From: Lachnospiraceae bacterium | GTDB lineage: Bacteria; Bacillota; Clostridia; Lachnospirales; Lachnospiraceae | DNA: 64,000 nucleotides | Reading direction: 5' to 3' | NCBI GenBank assembly: GCA_017445585.1 | Contig: JAFSTX010000042.1 | Coordinates: forward strand, 1-64,000 | Shown: positions 33,450 to 42,433 of the stretch, piece by piece | Numbering within the stretch: the first letter of the stretch is position 1 | Layout: the number at the start of each line of letters is the position of its first letter | Notes under the pieces: generated by a model | Databases searched by the model: none | Seen by the model: only the letters and a program-made list of their open reading frames with translations | Told to the model about the DNA's origin: nothing | Position numbers and translations under genes: made by a program

Positions 33450-34076
33450 TCATTTCCCGTCGGCAAAATTCGTGAAAGCGCCGCGTTCAAACTCCGGCAT
33501 GCCGTATTTTGCCTTTGCATCTGCGATGGCGCGGATCAAGAAGCTCATGCTGCGGGCGAGATTGCGCATTGTCTGCAATCCCTCCAGATCCTTTTCCACA
33601 TCCTCCGCTGTAAGGCCATGGACCAGATTCCAGTAATTGCTCGAAGCCACAGGCATGCCGCTGATGGTAAAATACTTGTTCAGCACCTCAAAAGAAGCGG
33701 TGTTGCCGCCGCGACGGCAGCTGACCACCGCTGCGCCGACCTTCATGTTTTTGGCAAAGGGCGCGCTGAAGAACAGCCTGTCGAGGAATGAAAGGATCGT
33801 TCCGTTCGGAGAGGCATAGTAGACAGGGCTGCCGACCACGAGCCCGTCCGCCTCCGCGAACTTTGGCGAGACCTCGTTTACCAGATCGTCAAAGACGCAG
33901 CGTCCGTTCTTAGCGCAGAATCCGCATGATATGCAGCCGCGGACGTTTTTATTGCCGACGTGAACAAGCTCTGTCCCGATACCTTCATCTTCAAAAACAC
34001 TTATCATCTCCCGCAGCGCCCTCGCCGTGCATCCGCCGGCGTTCGGGCTGCCGTTAAGCAACAGGACTCTGCTCAT
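33450..34076 (-). CDS. Iron-sulfur flavoprotein / NADPH-dependent FMN reductase family
   Basis: A 208-residue flavodoxin-fold protein. LLLNGSPNAGGCTARAL is the FMN phosphate-binding loop, GCISCGFCAKNGRCVFDD is a compact cysteine motif of the Isf type that may hold an iron-sulfur cluster, and GSPVYYASPNGTILSFLDR is the flavin-side motif. Such proteins act in low-potential electron transfer or reduction of quinones and oxidants in anaerobes. Of two in-frame ATGs I prefer the second (34076), because GGAGGA is too close to the first. It is a single gene between dapA and the purine operon, divergent from purE. Confidence 0.88.
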   Translation of the reverse strand: MSRVLLLNGSPNAGGCTARALREMISVFEDEGIGTELVHVGNKNVRGCISCGFCAKNGRCVFDDLVNEVSPKFAEADGLVVGSPVYYASPNGTILSFLDRLFFSAPFAKNMKVGAAVVSCRRGGNTASFEVLNKYFTISGMPVASSNYWNLVHGLTAEDVEKDLEGLQTMRNLARSMSFLIRAIADAKAKYGMPEFERGAFTNFADGK

Positions 34077-34317
34077 TTCCATTCCTCCGTTTTTTCGTTT
34101 TCTCCGGTCTGTAATGTCAGTCCGTCTGTTATTACTCCCGGTTTGGCAGTTTTCTTCCCTTCTGTTTTTTATATTTTACAATACAGCTTCCAAAAATACA
34201 AACATTACTGTCAGCTGCTCCGGGGCCGAAGGCACAGTTTACTGTTCCGCATTTTTGAAGTGGTTTCCAGAGGATATTTTGCCAATTATTTTGACAAACA
34301 AATCGCGTTCCGCCGCC

Positions 34318-34346
34318 TTGACACAGCCATATAAAAACGATATTAT
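34318..34346 (+). promoter_or_regulatory. Purine operon promoter
   Basis: TTGACA (34318-34323), a 17-bp spacer and TATTAT (34341-34346) upstream of the riboswitch. The predicted start is near 34353. A second TTGACA occurs at 34291, without a good -10. Confidence 0.8.
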
Positions 34347-34366
34347 TCCATTGTAATCGAAGTGTT

Positions 34367-34440
34367 CTTTGCGACTGACGGGACCCGTGGAGCACCACAA
34401 AGGAACAGGAACACAGCATTTTTACCGACCGTCCGGGCGC
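34367..34440 (+). promoter_or_regulatory. ZTP (pfl) riboswitch upstream of purE
   Basis: The leader contains CGACTGACGG, then CCACAAAGGAACAGG and TACCGACCGTCCGGGCGC. This matches the pfl/ZTP consensus (ACUGGCG ... CCAC..GGGA.C ... CCGACCGCCUGGGC), including the ACGG/CCGT pairing. The riboswitch binds ZTP/AICAR (ZMP), which accumulates when 10-formyl-tetrahydrofolate is short, and typically turns on purine and one-carbon genes. A terminator overlaps its 3' end, so ligand should permit read-through. Confidence 0.85.
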
Positions 34441-34476
34441 ACTTGAATATGGAGTCCAAGTGTGCCCTTTTATATT
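34435..34476 (+). terminator. Riboswitch-controlled terminator in the purine leader
   Basis: GGGCGCACTTG pairs with CAAGTGTGCCC (11 bp including one G:T) and is followed by TTTTATATTTT. The 5' arm is shared with the last bases of the ZTP aptamer (GGGCGC), which gives a switch between aptamer and terminator. Confidence 0.88.
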
Positions 34477-34581
34477 TTGCTGCAGAGGCAAGGCTTTAAC
34501 GTGGCTCCTGCATTTGCGGACATACTGCCGCAGCGGAGTACTTCGCCGTTTGAGCCGCGCGGACACAGCGAGGAGGTCTTA

Positions 34582-35070
34582 ATGAAGAAAGTCGGAATCG
34601 TTATGGGAAGCGACAGCGACCTTCCCATCGTCAAAAAAGCAGCCGATCAGCTGCGCGAACTCGGGATACCATTTGAGGTGCACGTTTATTCCGCCCACCG
34701 CACCCCGCAGGAGGCCAGGGACTTCTCTCTTGGAGCCAGAGCTGCGGGATTCGGAGTGATCATCGCGGCGGCGGGCATGGCGGCTCACCTCGCAGGTGCC
34801 ATAGCAGCCAATACCACCCTGCCCGTGATCGGAATACCTTGCAGCAGTGCAAAACTCGACGGCATTGATGCCCTTCTGTCCACAGTCCAGATGCCCAGCG
34901 GCATACCTGTAGCGACCGTAGCGATAGACGGAGGCACCAATGCCGCTTTGCTTTCTGCGCAGATCCTCGCCGTAGAGGATGCGGAGCTAGCGGCAAAACT
35001 CGACGCCAAGCGCCGCGCTGACGCTCAGAAGGTCCTCGAAAAGGATGAAGGGATCGCCGAGCGTCTGTGA
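34582..35070 (+). CDS. purE: N5-carboxyaminoimidazole ribonucleotide mutase
   Basis: A 162-residue class I Pur[21 protein letters not shown], then SAHRTP with the catalytic histidine, [10 protein letters not shown] and [21 protein letters not shown] are the diagnostic segments. It moves the carboxylate of N5-CAIR to C4 to give CAIR. No purK was seen in the window; it may lie elsewhere. I start at 34582, which has a GAGGAGGT site; the upstream open frame lies inside the leader. First gene of the purine operon. Confidence 0.96.
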   Translation: MKKVGIVMGSDSDLPIVKKAADQLRELGIPFEVHVYSAHRTPQEARDFSLGARAAGFGVIIAAAGMAAHLAGAIAANTTLPVIGIPCSSAKLDGIDALLSTVQMPSGIPVATVAIDGGTNAALLSAQILAVEDAELAAKLDAKRRADAQKVLEKDEGIAERL

Positions 35071-35194
35071 CTGCTGCAGGCGCTGACTGCCGCGCAAACG
35101 CACAGGATGCAGCGGCGAAGGCCGGATGAACTCCGCACGGACCAATTACTTAAGCAACAAAAAAACAACATATAAAAGAAAGGAAGTTTAACCC

Positions 35195-35881
35195 ATGGAA
35201 AAGAAACTAGTTTACTCCGGAAAGACCAAAGATGTTTTTGCGCTCGACAACGGCAATTACCTCCTCAAGTTCAAGGATGACTGCACCGGTAAGGACGGCG
35301 TCTTTGATCCGGGCGAGAACTCCGTCGGTCTGACCATCGAGGGCGTTGGTGACGTAAACCTGCGCATGTCCATCTATTTCTTCGAAAAGATCAATGCCGC
35401 CGGCATCAAGACTCACTATGTGAGCGCTGACCTTGCAAACACCACCATGGAAGTCCTGCCCGCCAAGGTCTTTGGCAAGGGCCTCGAAGTCATCTGCCGT
35501 CACAAAGCCGTGGGAAGCTTCCTGCGCAGGTACGGTGAGTACATCGAAGAGGGCGCTGATCTGCCCGCATATGTCGAGACCACCTTTAAGAATGATGCAA
35601 AAGGCGATCCGCTCGTGACCAAAGACGGACTCATCGTCCTCGGCGTCATGACCGGCGAGCAGTACGACGACATCAAAGCCATGACTCAGCAGATCACACA
35701 GATCGTGGCCGACGACCTCAGGGAAAAAGGCCTTGTCCTCTACGACATCAAATTTGAATTCGGCTACGATGCAGACGGCAAAGTCATGCTGATCGACGAG
35801 ATCGCCTCCGGCAACATGCGTGTATATAAGGACGGCAAATACATCGATCCCATGACCCTCTCGAAGCTCTTCTTCGCATAA
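35195..35881 (+). CDS. purC: SAICAR synthetase
   Basis: A 228-residue phosphoribosylaminoimidazole-succinocarboxamide synthase: [20 protein letters not shown] at the ATP site, [20 protein letters not shown] and [10 protein letters not shown] and [13 protein letters not shown] in the substrate region. It joins CAIR and aspartate with ATP. It is 124 bp after purE and 10 bp before purF. The SAICAR lyase purB is not in this window. Confidence 0.95.
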   Translation: MEKKLVYSGKTKDVFALDNGNYLLKFKDDCTGKDGVFDPGENSVGLTIEGVGDVNLRMSIYFFEKINAAGIKTHYVSADLANTTMEVLPAKVFGKGLEVICRHKAVGSFLRRYGEYIEEGADLPAYVETTFKNDAKGDPLVTKDGLIVLGVMTGEQYDDIKAMTQQITQIVADDLREKGLVLYDIKFEFGYDADGKVMLIDEIASGNMRVYKDGKYIDPMTLSKLFFA

Positions 35882-35891
35882 GGAGCCAGAG

Positions 35892-37319
35892 ATGGGCGGT
35901 TTTTTCGGAATCACATCTAAAAACGACTGCCTGACGGACGTTTTCTTCGGCGTCGATTATCATTCACATCTCGGAACCAGCCGTGCCGGCATGGCTGCCT
36001 ACGACCGTGAAATCGGCCTGCAGCGCAGGATCCATAACATAGAAAACGCACCTTTCCGCACCAAATTCGCCGGGATATTCGACGAGATGCGCGGTACGAG
36101 CGCAATCGGCTGCATCAGCGACTTCGATCCGCAGCCTCTGCTCATCCGTTCAAAACTGGGCACCTATGCGATATGCCTGACAGGAATCATCAACAACAGC
36201 GATGAGCTGATCGAGAGACATCTTTCGAATGGTTCCGGACATTTCGATGCGATGACAGGCGGCAGGGTGAACTCCACTGAGCTCCTCGCAGCGCTGATCA
36301 ACCAGAAGGATGACTTCGTGAGCGGCATCCGCTTCGCCCAGAGCGAGATAGACGGCACCGCTTCGATCCTCATCCTGCGCGACGACGGCTCGCTGATCAC
36401 AGCGAGGGACCGCCTCGGCAGACTTCCCGTGAATATCGGCAAAAGGGACGACGGGTACGCGGTATCCTTTGAGGCTTTTGCCTATCAGAAACTCGGCTAC
36501 GAGGATTACAGGGAGCTCGGTCCCGGTGAGATCATGGTGATAACGCCCGCGGGCGCCGCCACGGTCTCCGGCCCCGGCAGCAAAAAGTGCATCTGTTCCT
36601 TCCTCTGGAGCTACTACGGCTATCCGAACTCCACATACGACGGCGTGAACGTCGAGGAAATGCGCTACCGCAACGGCGCACTGCTCGCCAGAAGCGACCG
36701 CGAGAAGGGCTTTGACGGCGATCAGATCGACTACGTAGGAGGCGTCCCGGACTCCGGCACGCCTCATGCCATCGGCTACGCGAATGAAAGCGGTATGCAC
36801 TTTGCCCGCGCTTTCATCAAATACACCCCCAGCTGGTCGCGCAGCTACATGCCCTCCGTACAGACGGACCGCGACCAGATCGCAAAGATGAAGCAGATCC
36901 CCGTCAAAGAGCTGATCCGCGGCAAGAATCTCCTCTTTGTGGACGACTCCATCGTGCGCGGCACTCAGCTTCGCGAGACAGTCGATTTCCTCTATGAGAG
37001 CGGTGCAAAATCAGTGCATATGCGCTCCGCCTGCCCGCCGATCATGTTTGCCTGCAAATATCTGAATTTCTCCAGATCGAACTCGGATATGGACCTGCTG
37101 GCCCGCCGCAAGATTATCGAGCTCGAAGGCGAGGAAGGCATGAAATACCTCGAAGAATACAGCGACGGACGGACTGAGCGCGGCAGGAAACTGTGCGAGG
37201 CCATCTGCAAGGAGATGCACTTTGCCTCTCTTGAATTCCAGTCGCTCGACCGCCTCATCGAAGCGATCGGCATCGACGGATCCGAGCTGTGCACCTACTG
37301 CTGGAACGGAAAGGAGTAA
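35892..37319 (+). CDS. purF: Amidophosphoribosyltransferase-like PurF lacking the N-terminal Cys
   Basis: A 475-residue PurF homolog. The phosphoribosyltransferase half is intact: NLLFVDDSIVRGTQLRET is the PRPP-binding loop, and VGGVPDSGTPHAIGYA and PSVQTDRDQIAKMK are present. Fe-S cluster-type cysteines are also kept (CICSF, CPPIMFACKY and CTYCWNGKE at the C-terminus). However, the N-terminus is MGGFFGITS: Gly replaces the Cys2 nucleophile that defines the Ntn glutaminase. Such MGGFFG homologs are known in Clostridia and Bacteroidetes. The enzyme should therefore not hydrolyse glutamine in the usual way and may use ammonia or another subunit. It starts 10 bp after purC with an AGGAG site. 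Confidence 0.92.
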   Translation: MGGFFGITSKNDCLTDVFFGVDYHSHLGTSRAGMAAYDREIGLQRRIHNIENAPFRTKFAGIFDEMRGTSAIGCISDFDPQPLLIRSKLGTYAICLTGIINNSDELIERHLSNGSGHFDAMTGGRVNSTELLAALINQKDDFVSGIRFAQSEIDGTASILILRDDGSLITARDRLGRLPVNIGKRDDGYAVSFEAFAYQKLGYEDYRELGPGEIMVITPAGAATVSGPGSKKCICSFLWSYYGYPNSTYDGVNVEEMRYRNGALLARSDREKGFDGDQIDYVGGVPDSGTPHAIGYANESGMHFARAFIKYTPSWSRSYMPSVQTDRDQIAKMKQIPVKELIRGKNLLFVDDSIVRGTQLRETVDFLYESGAKSVHMRSACPPIMFACKYLNFSRSNSDMDLLARRKIIELEGEEGMKYLEEYSDGRTERGRKLCEAICKEMHFASLEFQSLDRLIEAIGIDGSELCTYCWNGKE

Positions 37320-37326
37320 CCCTGAT

Positions 37327-38370
37327 ATGGCAGAGAATTCCAGATCTGAAGCCTACGCTGCCGCCGGAGTGGACATCACTGCCGGTTACAGATCGGTAGA
37401 ACTCATGAAGGCCCACATCGCCCGCACCGCCACGAGCGGCGTCATGGGCGCAGTCGGTGGTTTCGGCGGACTTTTTGCGCCGGACCTGACCGGGATGCAG
37501 CATCCCGTGCTCGTCTCCGGCACCGACGGCGTCGGCACCAAACTCAAGATCGCTTTTCTCATGGACAAACACGACACCGTCGGCATCGACTGTGTCGCCA
37601 TGTGTGTAAACGACATCATCTGCTGCGGTGCAAAGCCTCTCTTTTTCCTGGACTATATCGCCTGCGGCAAGAATATCCCGGAGCGCATCGCAGATATCGT
37701 TAAAGGCGTATGTGACGGCTGCGTGGAGTCGGGGGCTGCGCTGATAGGCGGTGAGACGGCTGAGATGCCGGGCTTTTATCCCGAGGACGAATACGACCTT
37801 GCGGGATACTGCACGGGCATCGTGGACGAAAGATGCATCATCGACAACTCAGCCATGCGTCCCGGCGACAAAGTCATCGCCCTGCCATCGAGCGGCGTCC
37901 ACAGCAACGGATTCTCGCTCGTGCGCAAGGTCTTTGACGTGGAGAATGCGGACATCACCTCTCCTCTTCCATCCCTCGGAGGCAGGTCCATCGGAGAGAC
38001 GCTCCTTACGCCCACGAGGATCTATGTAAAGCCCGTCCTTGCACTGCTCGGCGAAGTTAACGTCCGCGGTATCTCCCACATCACCGGAGGCGGATTCTAC
38101 GAGAACATCCCCCGCAGCATCCCCGAAGGGCTGTGCGCGAGGATCGACCGCTCCTCAGTGCGCGTGCTGCCGATCTTTGACGAGATCGCCGCAAGAGGCG
38201 GCATCAGCGAACGCGACATGTTCAATACATTCAATATGGGCGTGGGTATGAGCATCGTAGTACCGGCTGACCGCGAGCAGGACGCGCTGGCAATACTCCG
38301 TGAAAACGGCGAAGAGCCTTACGTCATCGGCGAGATCACAGAGTCCGGGGACAGGATCGAGATCCGCTGA
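37327..38370 (+). CDS. purM: AIR synthetase (phosphoribosylformylglycinamidine cyclo-ligase)
   Basis: A 347-residue PurM with GFGGLFAPDL, LVSGTDGVGTKLKIAF, DCVAMCVNDIICCGAKPLFF, GGETAEMPGFYP and HITGGGFYENIPRS, the usual motifs. It closes the imidazole ring of AIR with ATP. I start at 37327 (MAENSRSEAY) with an AAAGGAG site that overlaps the end of purF by a few bases. Sixth step partner is encoded by purL, downstream in the same operon. Confidence 0.96.
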   Translation: MAENSRSEAYAAAGVDITAGYRSVELMKAHIARTATSGVMGAVGGFGGLFAPDLTGMQHPVLVSGTDGVGTKLKIAFLMDKHDTVGIDCVAMCVNDIICCGAKPLFFLDYIACGKNIPERIADIVKGVCDGCVESGAALIGGETAEMPGFYPEDEYDLAGYCTGIVDERCIIDNSAMRPGDKVIALPSSGVHSNGFSLVRKVFDVENADITSPLPSLGGRSIGETLLTPTRIYVKPVLALLGEVNVRGISHITGGGFYENIPRSIPEGLCARIDRSSVRVLPIFDEIAARGGISERDMFNTFNMGVGMSIVVPADREQDALAILRENGEEPYVIGEITESGDRIEIR

Positions 38371-38410
38371 GCGCTGCTCCGGATCAAGTCACATACATTA
38401 AGGAGAGCCA

Positions 38411-39046
38411 GTGAATAATAACAGATCAGACAAATCCCGTTCCGGCAGGAAAGCCAGAGTGGCCGTCCTCGTCTCCGGCGGCGGCACGAATCTGCAGGCC
38501 ATCATCGACGCGGAAAAAAGCGGCATCATAAAGAGCGGGCATGTATCGCTCGTCGTATCTAACGTCGCTGGTGCCTACGCGCTCTCACGCGCCGAAAAAG
38601 CCGGCGTCCCCGCCGTTACACTTACCCGCAGGGAGTGCGGTTCGCAGGAAGCCTTCGAGCTGAGGCTGATGGACCTGCTCGATCACGAAGGAATCGACCT
38701 CATTGTGCTGGCAGGCTTTATGTCAATACTCAGTGCAAACTTCACCTCTCATTACCCCAGACGAATCATAAACGTGCACCCCGCCCTCATTCCCTCCTTC
38801 TGCGGCAAGGGTTTCTACGGACTTCACGTCCACGAAGCTGCCCTGGCCAAAGGCGTGAAGGTCACGGGCGCTACTGTGCATTTCGTAAACGAGATCCCCG
38901 ACGGCGGCGAGATCATCGCACAGAAAGCCGTCCGCGTGTACCCCGGCGATACGCCCGAGATCCTGCAGCAGCGCGTCATGCGCCAGGCGGAATGGAAGCT
39001 CCTGCCCGCCGCCGTAGAACAGGTGAGCCGCGAGATCATCGGCTGA
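38411..39046 (+). CDS. purN: GAR transformylase, folate-dependent
   Basis: A 211-residue phosphoribosylglycinamide formyltransferase. VLVSGGGTNLQAIIDA, INVHPALIPSFCGKGFYG (catalytic Asn and His) and DGGEIIAQKAV (catalytic Asp) are clear. It formylates GAR with 10-formyl-THF, which links the operon to the ZTP riboswitch signal. The start is a GTG with AGGAGA four bases upstream. The basic N-terminal extension of about 14 residues is unusual but harmless. Confidence 0.95.
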   Translation: MNNNRSDKSRSGRKARVAVLVSGGGTNLQAIIDAEKSGIIKSGHVSLVVSNVAGAYALSRAEKAGVPAVTLTRRECGSQEAFELRLMDLLDHEGIDLIVLAGFMSILSANFTSHYPRRIINVHPALIPSFCGKGFYGLHVHEAALAKGVKVTGATVHFVNEIPDGGEIIAQKAVRVYPGDTPEILQQRVMRQAEWKLLPAAVEQVSREIIG

Positions 39047-39115
39047 GGAGGTCTGCCGGCTGCCTTTATGCTGCAGATTTCCTGCACAGCACATCACATA
39101 CGGAAAGGAACAGAT

Positions 39116-39832
39116 ATGGACATCTACAAAGTAAACGATATCGAAGAACTCATCAGGGACAACACTTATCCCGGCAGAGGCATAGTCATGGGCACGACGC
39201 CCTCCGGCAAAGCTCTGACCGCGTATTTTATCATGGGACGCAGCGCCAACTCGCGCAACAGGATCTTTACCGAGAAGAACGGCGAAGTCTTTACCGAGCC
39301 TTTTGACGCGTCAAAGGTCCAGGATCCCAGCCTCATCATCTACGCCGCGGTCCGTACTTATCAGAATCATCTGATCGTGACGAACGGCAACCAGACAGAT
39401 ACGATATACGACGGTCTCGCGGCCGGTGAGAGCTTCACACAGGCCCTTACCAAACGCGAATTCGAGCCTGACGCACCGAACTTCACTCCCAGGATCAGCG
39501 GCATGATCACCTTTGAGGGCGGCCTGCACAGCTACGAAATGAGCATCCTCAAGAGCGTGGACGGCGAGGGCAGCGCCTGCGCCAGATACACCTGGTCCTA
39601 TCCTGCAGTCCCCGGCCTCGGACATTTCATCCACACCTACGTCTGCGACGGAGATCCCATCCCGACTTTCCAGGGAGAGCCCGAGCGAGTGGCCGTCTGC
39701 GACGATATCGACGCCTTCACCGACAGCCTATGGCGCGGTCTGAACGAGGATAACCGCATCTCACTCTATGTGCGCTGCGTCGATCCCGCAACCGGCGCGT
39801 ATACCGAGCGCCTGATCAATAAAAACGCCTGA
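39116..39832 (+). CDS. purO: PurO-type IMP cyclohydrolase
   Basis: A 238-residue protein of the PF07826-like IMP cyclohydrolase family first known from archaea: YPGRGIVMGTTPSGKALTAY, then FIMGRSANSRNRIF, and RTYQNHLIVTNGNQTDTI. It converts FAICAR to IMP, a task done by the N-terminal MGS-like half of PurH in most bacteria. Here PurH is represented only by its transformylase half (next gene), so the two genes together replace bifunctional PurH. ATG at 39116 with an AAAGGAA site. The function is assigned from family and context. Confidence 0.88.
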   Translation: MDIYKVNDIEELIRDNTYPGRGIVMGTTPSGKALTAYFIMGRSANSRNRIFTEKNGEVFTEPFDASKVQDPSLIIYAAVRTYQNHLIVTNGNQTDTIYDGLAAGESFTQALTKREFEPDAPNFTPRISGMITFEGGLHSYEMSILKSVDGEGSACARYTWSYPAVPGLGHFIHTYVCDGDPIPTFQGEPERVAVCDDIDAFTDSLWRGLNEDNRISLYVRCVDPATGAYTERLINKNA

Positions 39833-39899
39833 TTCACCCTGCCCCGACCGATACGGGACATATGACAAAAGCAATAAACTATAAAGAAGGAGCCCGCAC

Positions 39900-41084
39900 A
39901 TGAAAGAATTCGAACTCAAATACGGCTGCAATCCTAACCAGAAGCCTGCCAGGATCTATATGGAAGGCGGTGCTGATCTCCCCCTGGAGATCCTTAACGG
40001 CCGCCCCGGATACATCAATTTCCTCGATGCACTGAATTCCTATCAGCTTGTCAGAGAGCTGAAGGAAGCCCTCGGCATGCCCGCGGCAACGTCCTTTAAG
40101 CATGTCAGCCCGACCTCCGCGGCGGTGGGCATCCCGCTCTCCGACCGTCTGAAGAAAGCGTGCTTTGCTGACGATGTGGAAGGTCTCGACGACTCTCCGC
40201 TGGCCTGCGCATATGCCAGAGCCAGAGGCACCGACAGGCTCTGCTCCTTCGGAGACTTCGTTGCGCTCTCCGACGTGTGCGACGTGACCACCGCCAGGAT
40301 GGTCAAACGCGAGGTGTCCGACGGCATCATCGCCCCCGGCTATACCCCCGAAGCACTCGAGATCCTCAGATCCAAGCGCAAAGGCACCTACAATATAGTT
40401 CAGATCGACCCCGACTACGTCCCCGAGCTTCAGGAGCACAAGCAGGTCTATGGCATCACCTTTGAACAGGGCCGTAACAATTTCAAGATCAACCGCGAGC
40501 TTCTCTCGAATATAGTCACTGAGAACAAAAAGCTGACCGACGAAGCCGCCCGCGACCTTATCGTCTCGCTCATCACGCTCAAATACACCCAATCCAACTC
40601 CGTCTGCTTCGCGGTGGACGGCCAGGCCATCGGCGTAGGCGCAGGCCAGCAGTCACGCATCCACTGCACGAGGCTTGCCGGCTCCAAGGCCGACACCTGG
40701 TTCCTGCGTCAGGCTGACAAAGTGCTCGATCTTCCATTCCGCGATGACATCGGCAGACCTGAGCGCGACAACGCCGTGGACGGTTATATCAACCAGAACG
40801 AGGAGGATGTCTGTGCCGACGGAGTATGGCAGAGGTTCTTTACGCGCCGCCCCGAGCCCTTTACCGTCGAGGAGCAGAAGGCTTATCTCGCCTCACGTAC
40901 CGGCGTAGCTCTCGGTTCCGACGCTTTCTTCCCCTTCAGCGACAACATTGAGAGAGCCTGGCGCAGCGGCGTGAAGTACGTAGCAGAGCCCGGCGGTTCC
41001 ATCCGCGATGACGCCGTGATCGATACCTGCAACAAATATGACATGGTCATGGCATTTACCGGCATGAGACTTTTCCATCATTGA
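39900..41084 (+). CDS. purH: Stand-alone AICAR transformylase (C-terminal half of PurH)
   Basis: A 394-residue protein matching the AICAR formyltransferase domain of PurH: KYGCNPNQKPARIY, TSFKHVSPTSAAVG with the catalytic Lys-His, IGVGAGQQSRIHCTRLAG, GSDAFFPFSDNIERAWRSGV and RLFHH at the C-terminus. It formylates AICAR to FAICAR using 10-formyl-THF. It lacks the IMP cyclohydrolase half, which is supplied by the preceding purO-like gene. Strong AAGGAG site seven bases before the ATG. AICAR phosphate (ZMP) is the ligand class sensed by the leader riboswitch. Confidence 0.93.
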   Translation: MKEFELKYGCNPNQKPARIYMEGGADLPLEILNGRPGYINFLDALNSYQLVRELKEALGMPAATSFKHVSPTSAAVGIPLSDRLKKACFADDVEGLDDSPLACAYARARGTDRLCSFGDFVALSDVCDVTTARMVKREVSDGIIAPGYTPEALEILRSKRKGTYNIVQIDPDYVPELQEHKQVYGITFEQGRNNFKINRELLSNIVTENKKLTDEAARDLIVSLITLKYTQSNSVCFAVDGQAIGVGAGQQSRIHCTRLAGSKADTWFLRQADKVLDLPFRDDIGRPERDNAVDGYINQNEEDVCADGVWQRFFTRRPEPFTVEEQKAYLASRTGVALGSDAFFPFSDNIERAWRSGVKYVAEPGGSIRDDAVIDTCNKYDMVMAFTGMRLFHH

Positions 41085-41163
41085 TAATGCACAGTCATGA
41101 CCTGCCGCGCAGATCACTGATACCGCTCCGCCCGACGGAGCCGGCCAAACTAAGGAGACATTT

Positions 41164-42432
41164 ATGAAGATCCTCGTCGTAGGCGGCGGAGGCCGCGAAC
41201 ACGCCATAATAAAAAAACTCAGAGAGAACCCGTCCGTGCACAAGATCTACGTTCTTCCCGGCAACGGCGGCATCGCCCGGGACGCGGCGTGTGTCCCGAT
41301 CAAAGCCACTGACATCGCCGGAATAGTTGATTTTGCGGTCAAAAAGGACGTGGACTATGCTGTAGTCGCGCCCGACGATCCGCTCGTGCTCGGCGCAGTA
41401 GACGCGCTCGAGGCGGTCGGAGTACCATGCTTCGGACCCCGCGCAAACGCTGCGATCATCGAGGGAAGCAAGGTCTTTTCCAAGAATCTGATGAAAAAAT
41501 ATGGCATACCTACCGCTGCATACGAGACTTTTGACGATATGGAAGCTGCACTCTCCTACGCCGAGAGCGCACCGCTGCCTACCGTCATCAAGGCCGATGG
41601 GCTGGCGCTGGGCAAGGGCGTCACCATCGCCCGCACCAGACAGGAAGCCCGCGACGCCATTACCGAGGCGATGCGCGATCGTAAATTCGGCAGGAGCGGC
41701 GAGCGTATAGTCATCGAAGAATTCCTCAGCGGTCCCGAAGTCTCCGTGCTTGCCTTTACAGACGGCGAAACGCTCGTCCCCATGGTTTCTTCCATGGATC
41801 ACAAATGCGCCTTTGACGGTGACAAAGGACCGAACACCGGCGGCATGGGCACCATCGCGCCAAATCCTTACTATACCGCCGATATCGCTGAGCAATGCAT
41901 GGAGACTATCTTCATGCCCACGATCCGGGCCATGAAGGCCGAAGGCAGGCCTTTTAAGGGCTGTCTGTACTTCGGTCTGATGCTGACTGCAGACGGACCA
42001 AAGGTCATCGAGTACAACTGCCGCTTCGGCGATCCCGAGACTCAGGTAGTGCTGCCTCTTCTTACCAGCGATCTGCTCACCGTAATGCAGGCTGTCACCG
42101 AAGGCAGACTCGCGCAGACCGAGGTCGTATTCTCGGACAGGAACGCCGCCTGTATCGTCATGGCTTCACAGGGATATCCCGTCGCCTACGAGAAAGGCTT
42201 TGAGATCAGTATCCCGGAGGCGGCGATGCCACACGTTTACGTGGCAGGCGCCGCACAGGACGGCGATAAGCTCGTCACCAGCGGCGGGCGTGTGCTCGGT
42301 GTGACTGCCGTAGCCGACACGCTGCAGGACGCCGTGGATGAGGCTTATCGGATCACGGAAACTATCAGCTTTCAGAACGCATTCTACCGCCGCGATATCG
42401 GCGCGCGTGCTCTGAAGGCGAAGGAGAATTGA
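41164..42432 (+). CDS. purD: Phosphoribosylamine-glycine ligase (GAR synthetase)
   Basis: A 422-residue ATP-grasp enzyme. ILVVGGGGREHAIIKKLRE, KADGLALGKGVTIA, KGPNTGGMGTIAPNPYYT and VIEYNCRFGDPETQVVLPLL are the PurD signatures. It ligates glycine to phosphoribosylamine. The purL start follows one base after its stop region (SD AAGGAGAATTGAT lies in the end of purD), so the two genes are coupled. Length is typical. Confidence 0.96.
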   Translation: MKILVVGGGGREHAIIKKLRENPSVHKIYVLPGNGGIARDAACVPIKATDIAGIVDFAVKKDVDYAVVAPDDPLVLGAVDALEAVGVPCFGPRANAAIIEGSKVFSKNLMKKYGIPTAAYETFDDMEAALSYAESAPLPTVIKADGLALGKGVTIARTRQEARDAITEAMRDRKFGRSGERIVIEEFLSGPEVSVLAFTDGETLVPMVSSMDHKCAFDGDKGPNTGGMGTIAPNPYYTADIAEQCMETIFMPTIRAMKAEGRPFKGCLYFGLMLTADGPKVIEYNCRFGDPETQVVLPLLTSDLLTVMQAVTEGRLAQTEVVFSDRNAACIVMASQGYPVAYEKGFEISIPEAAMPHVYVAGAAQDGDKLVTSGGRVLGVTAVADTLQDAVDEAYRITETISFQNAFYRRDIGARALKAKEN

Positions 42433-42433
42433 T

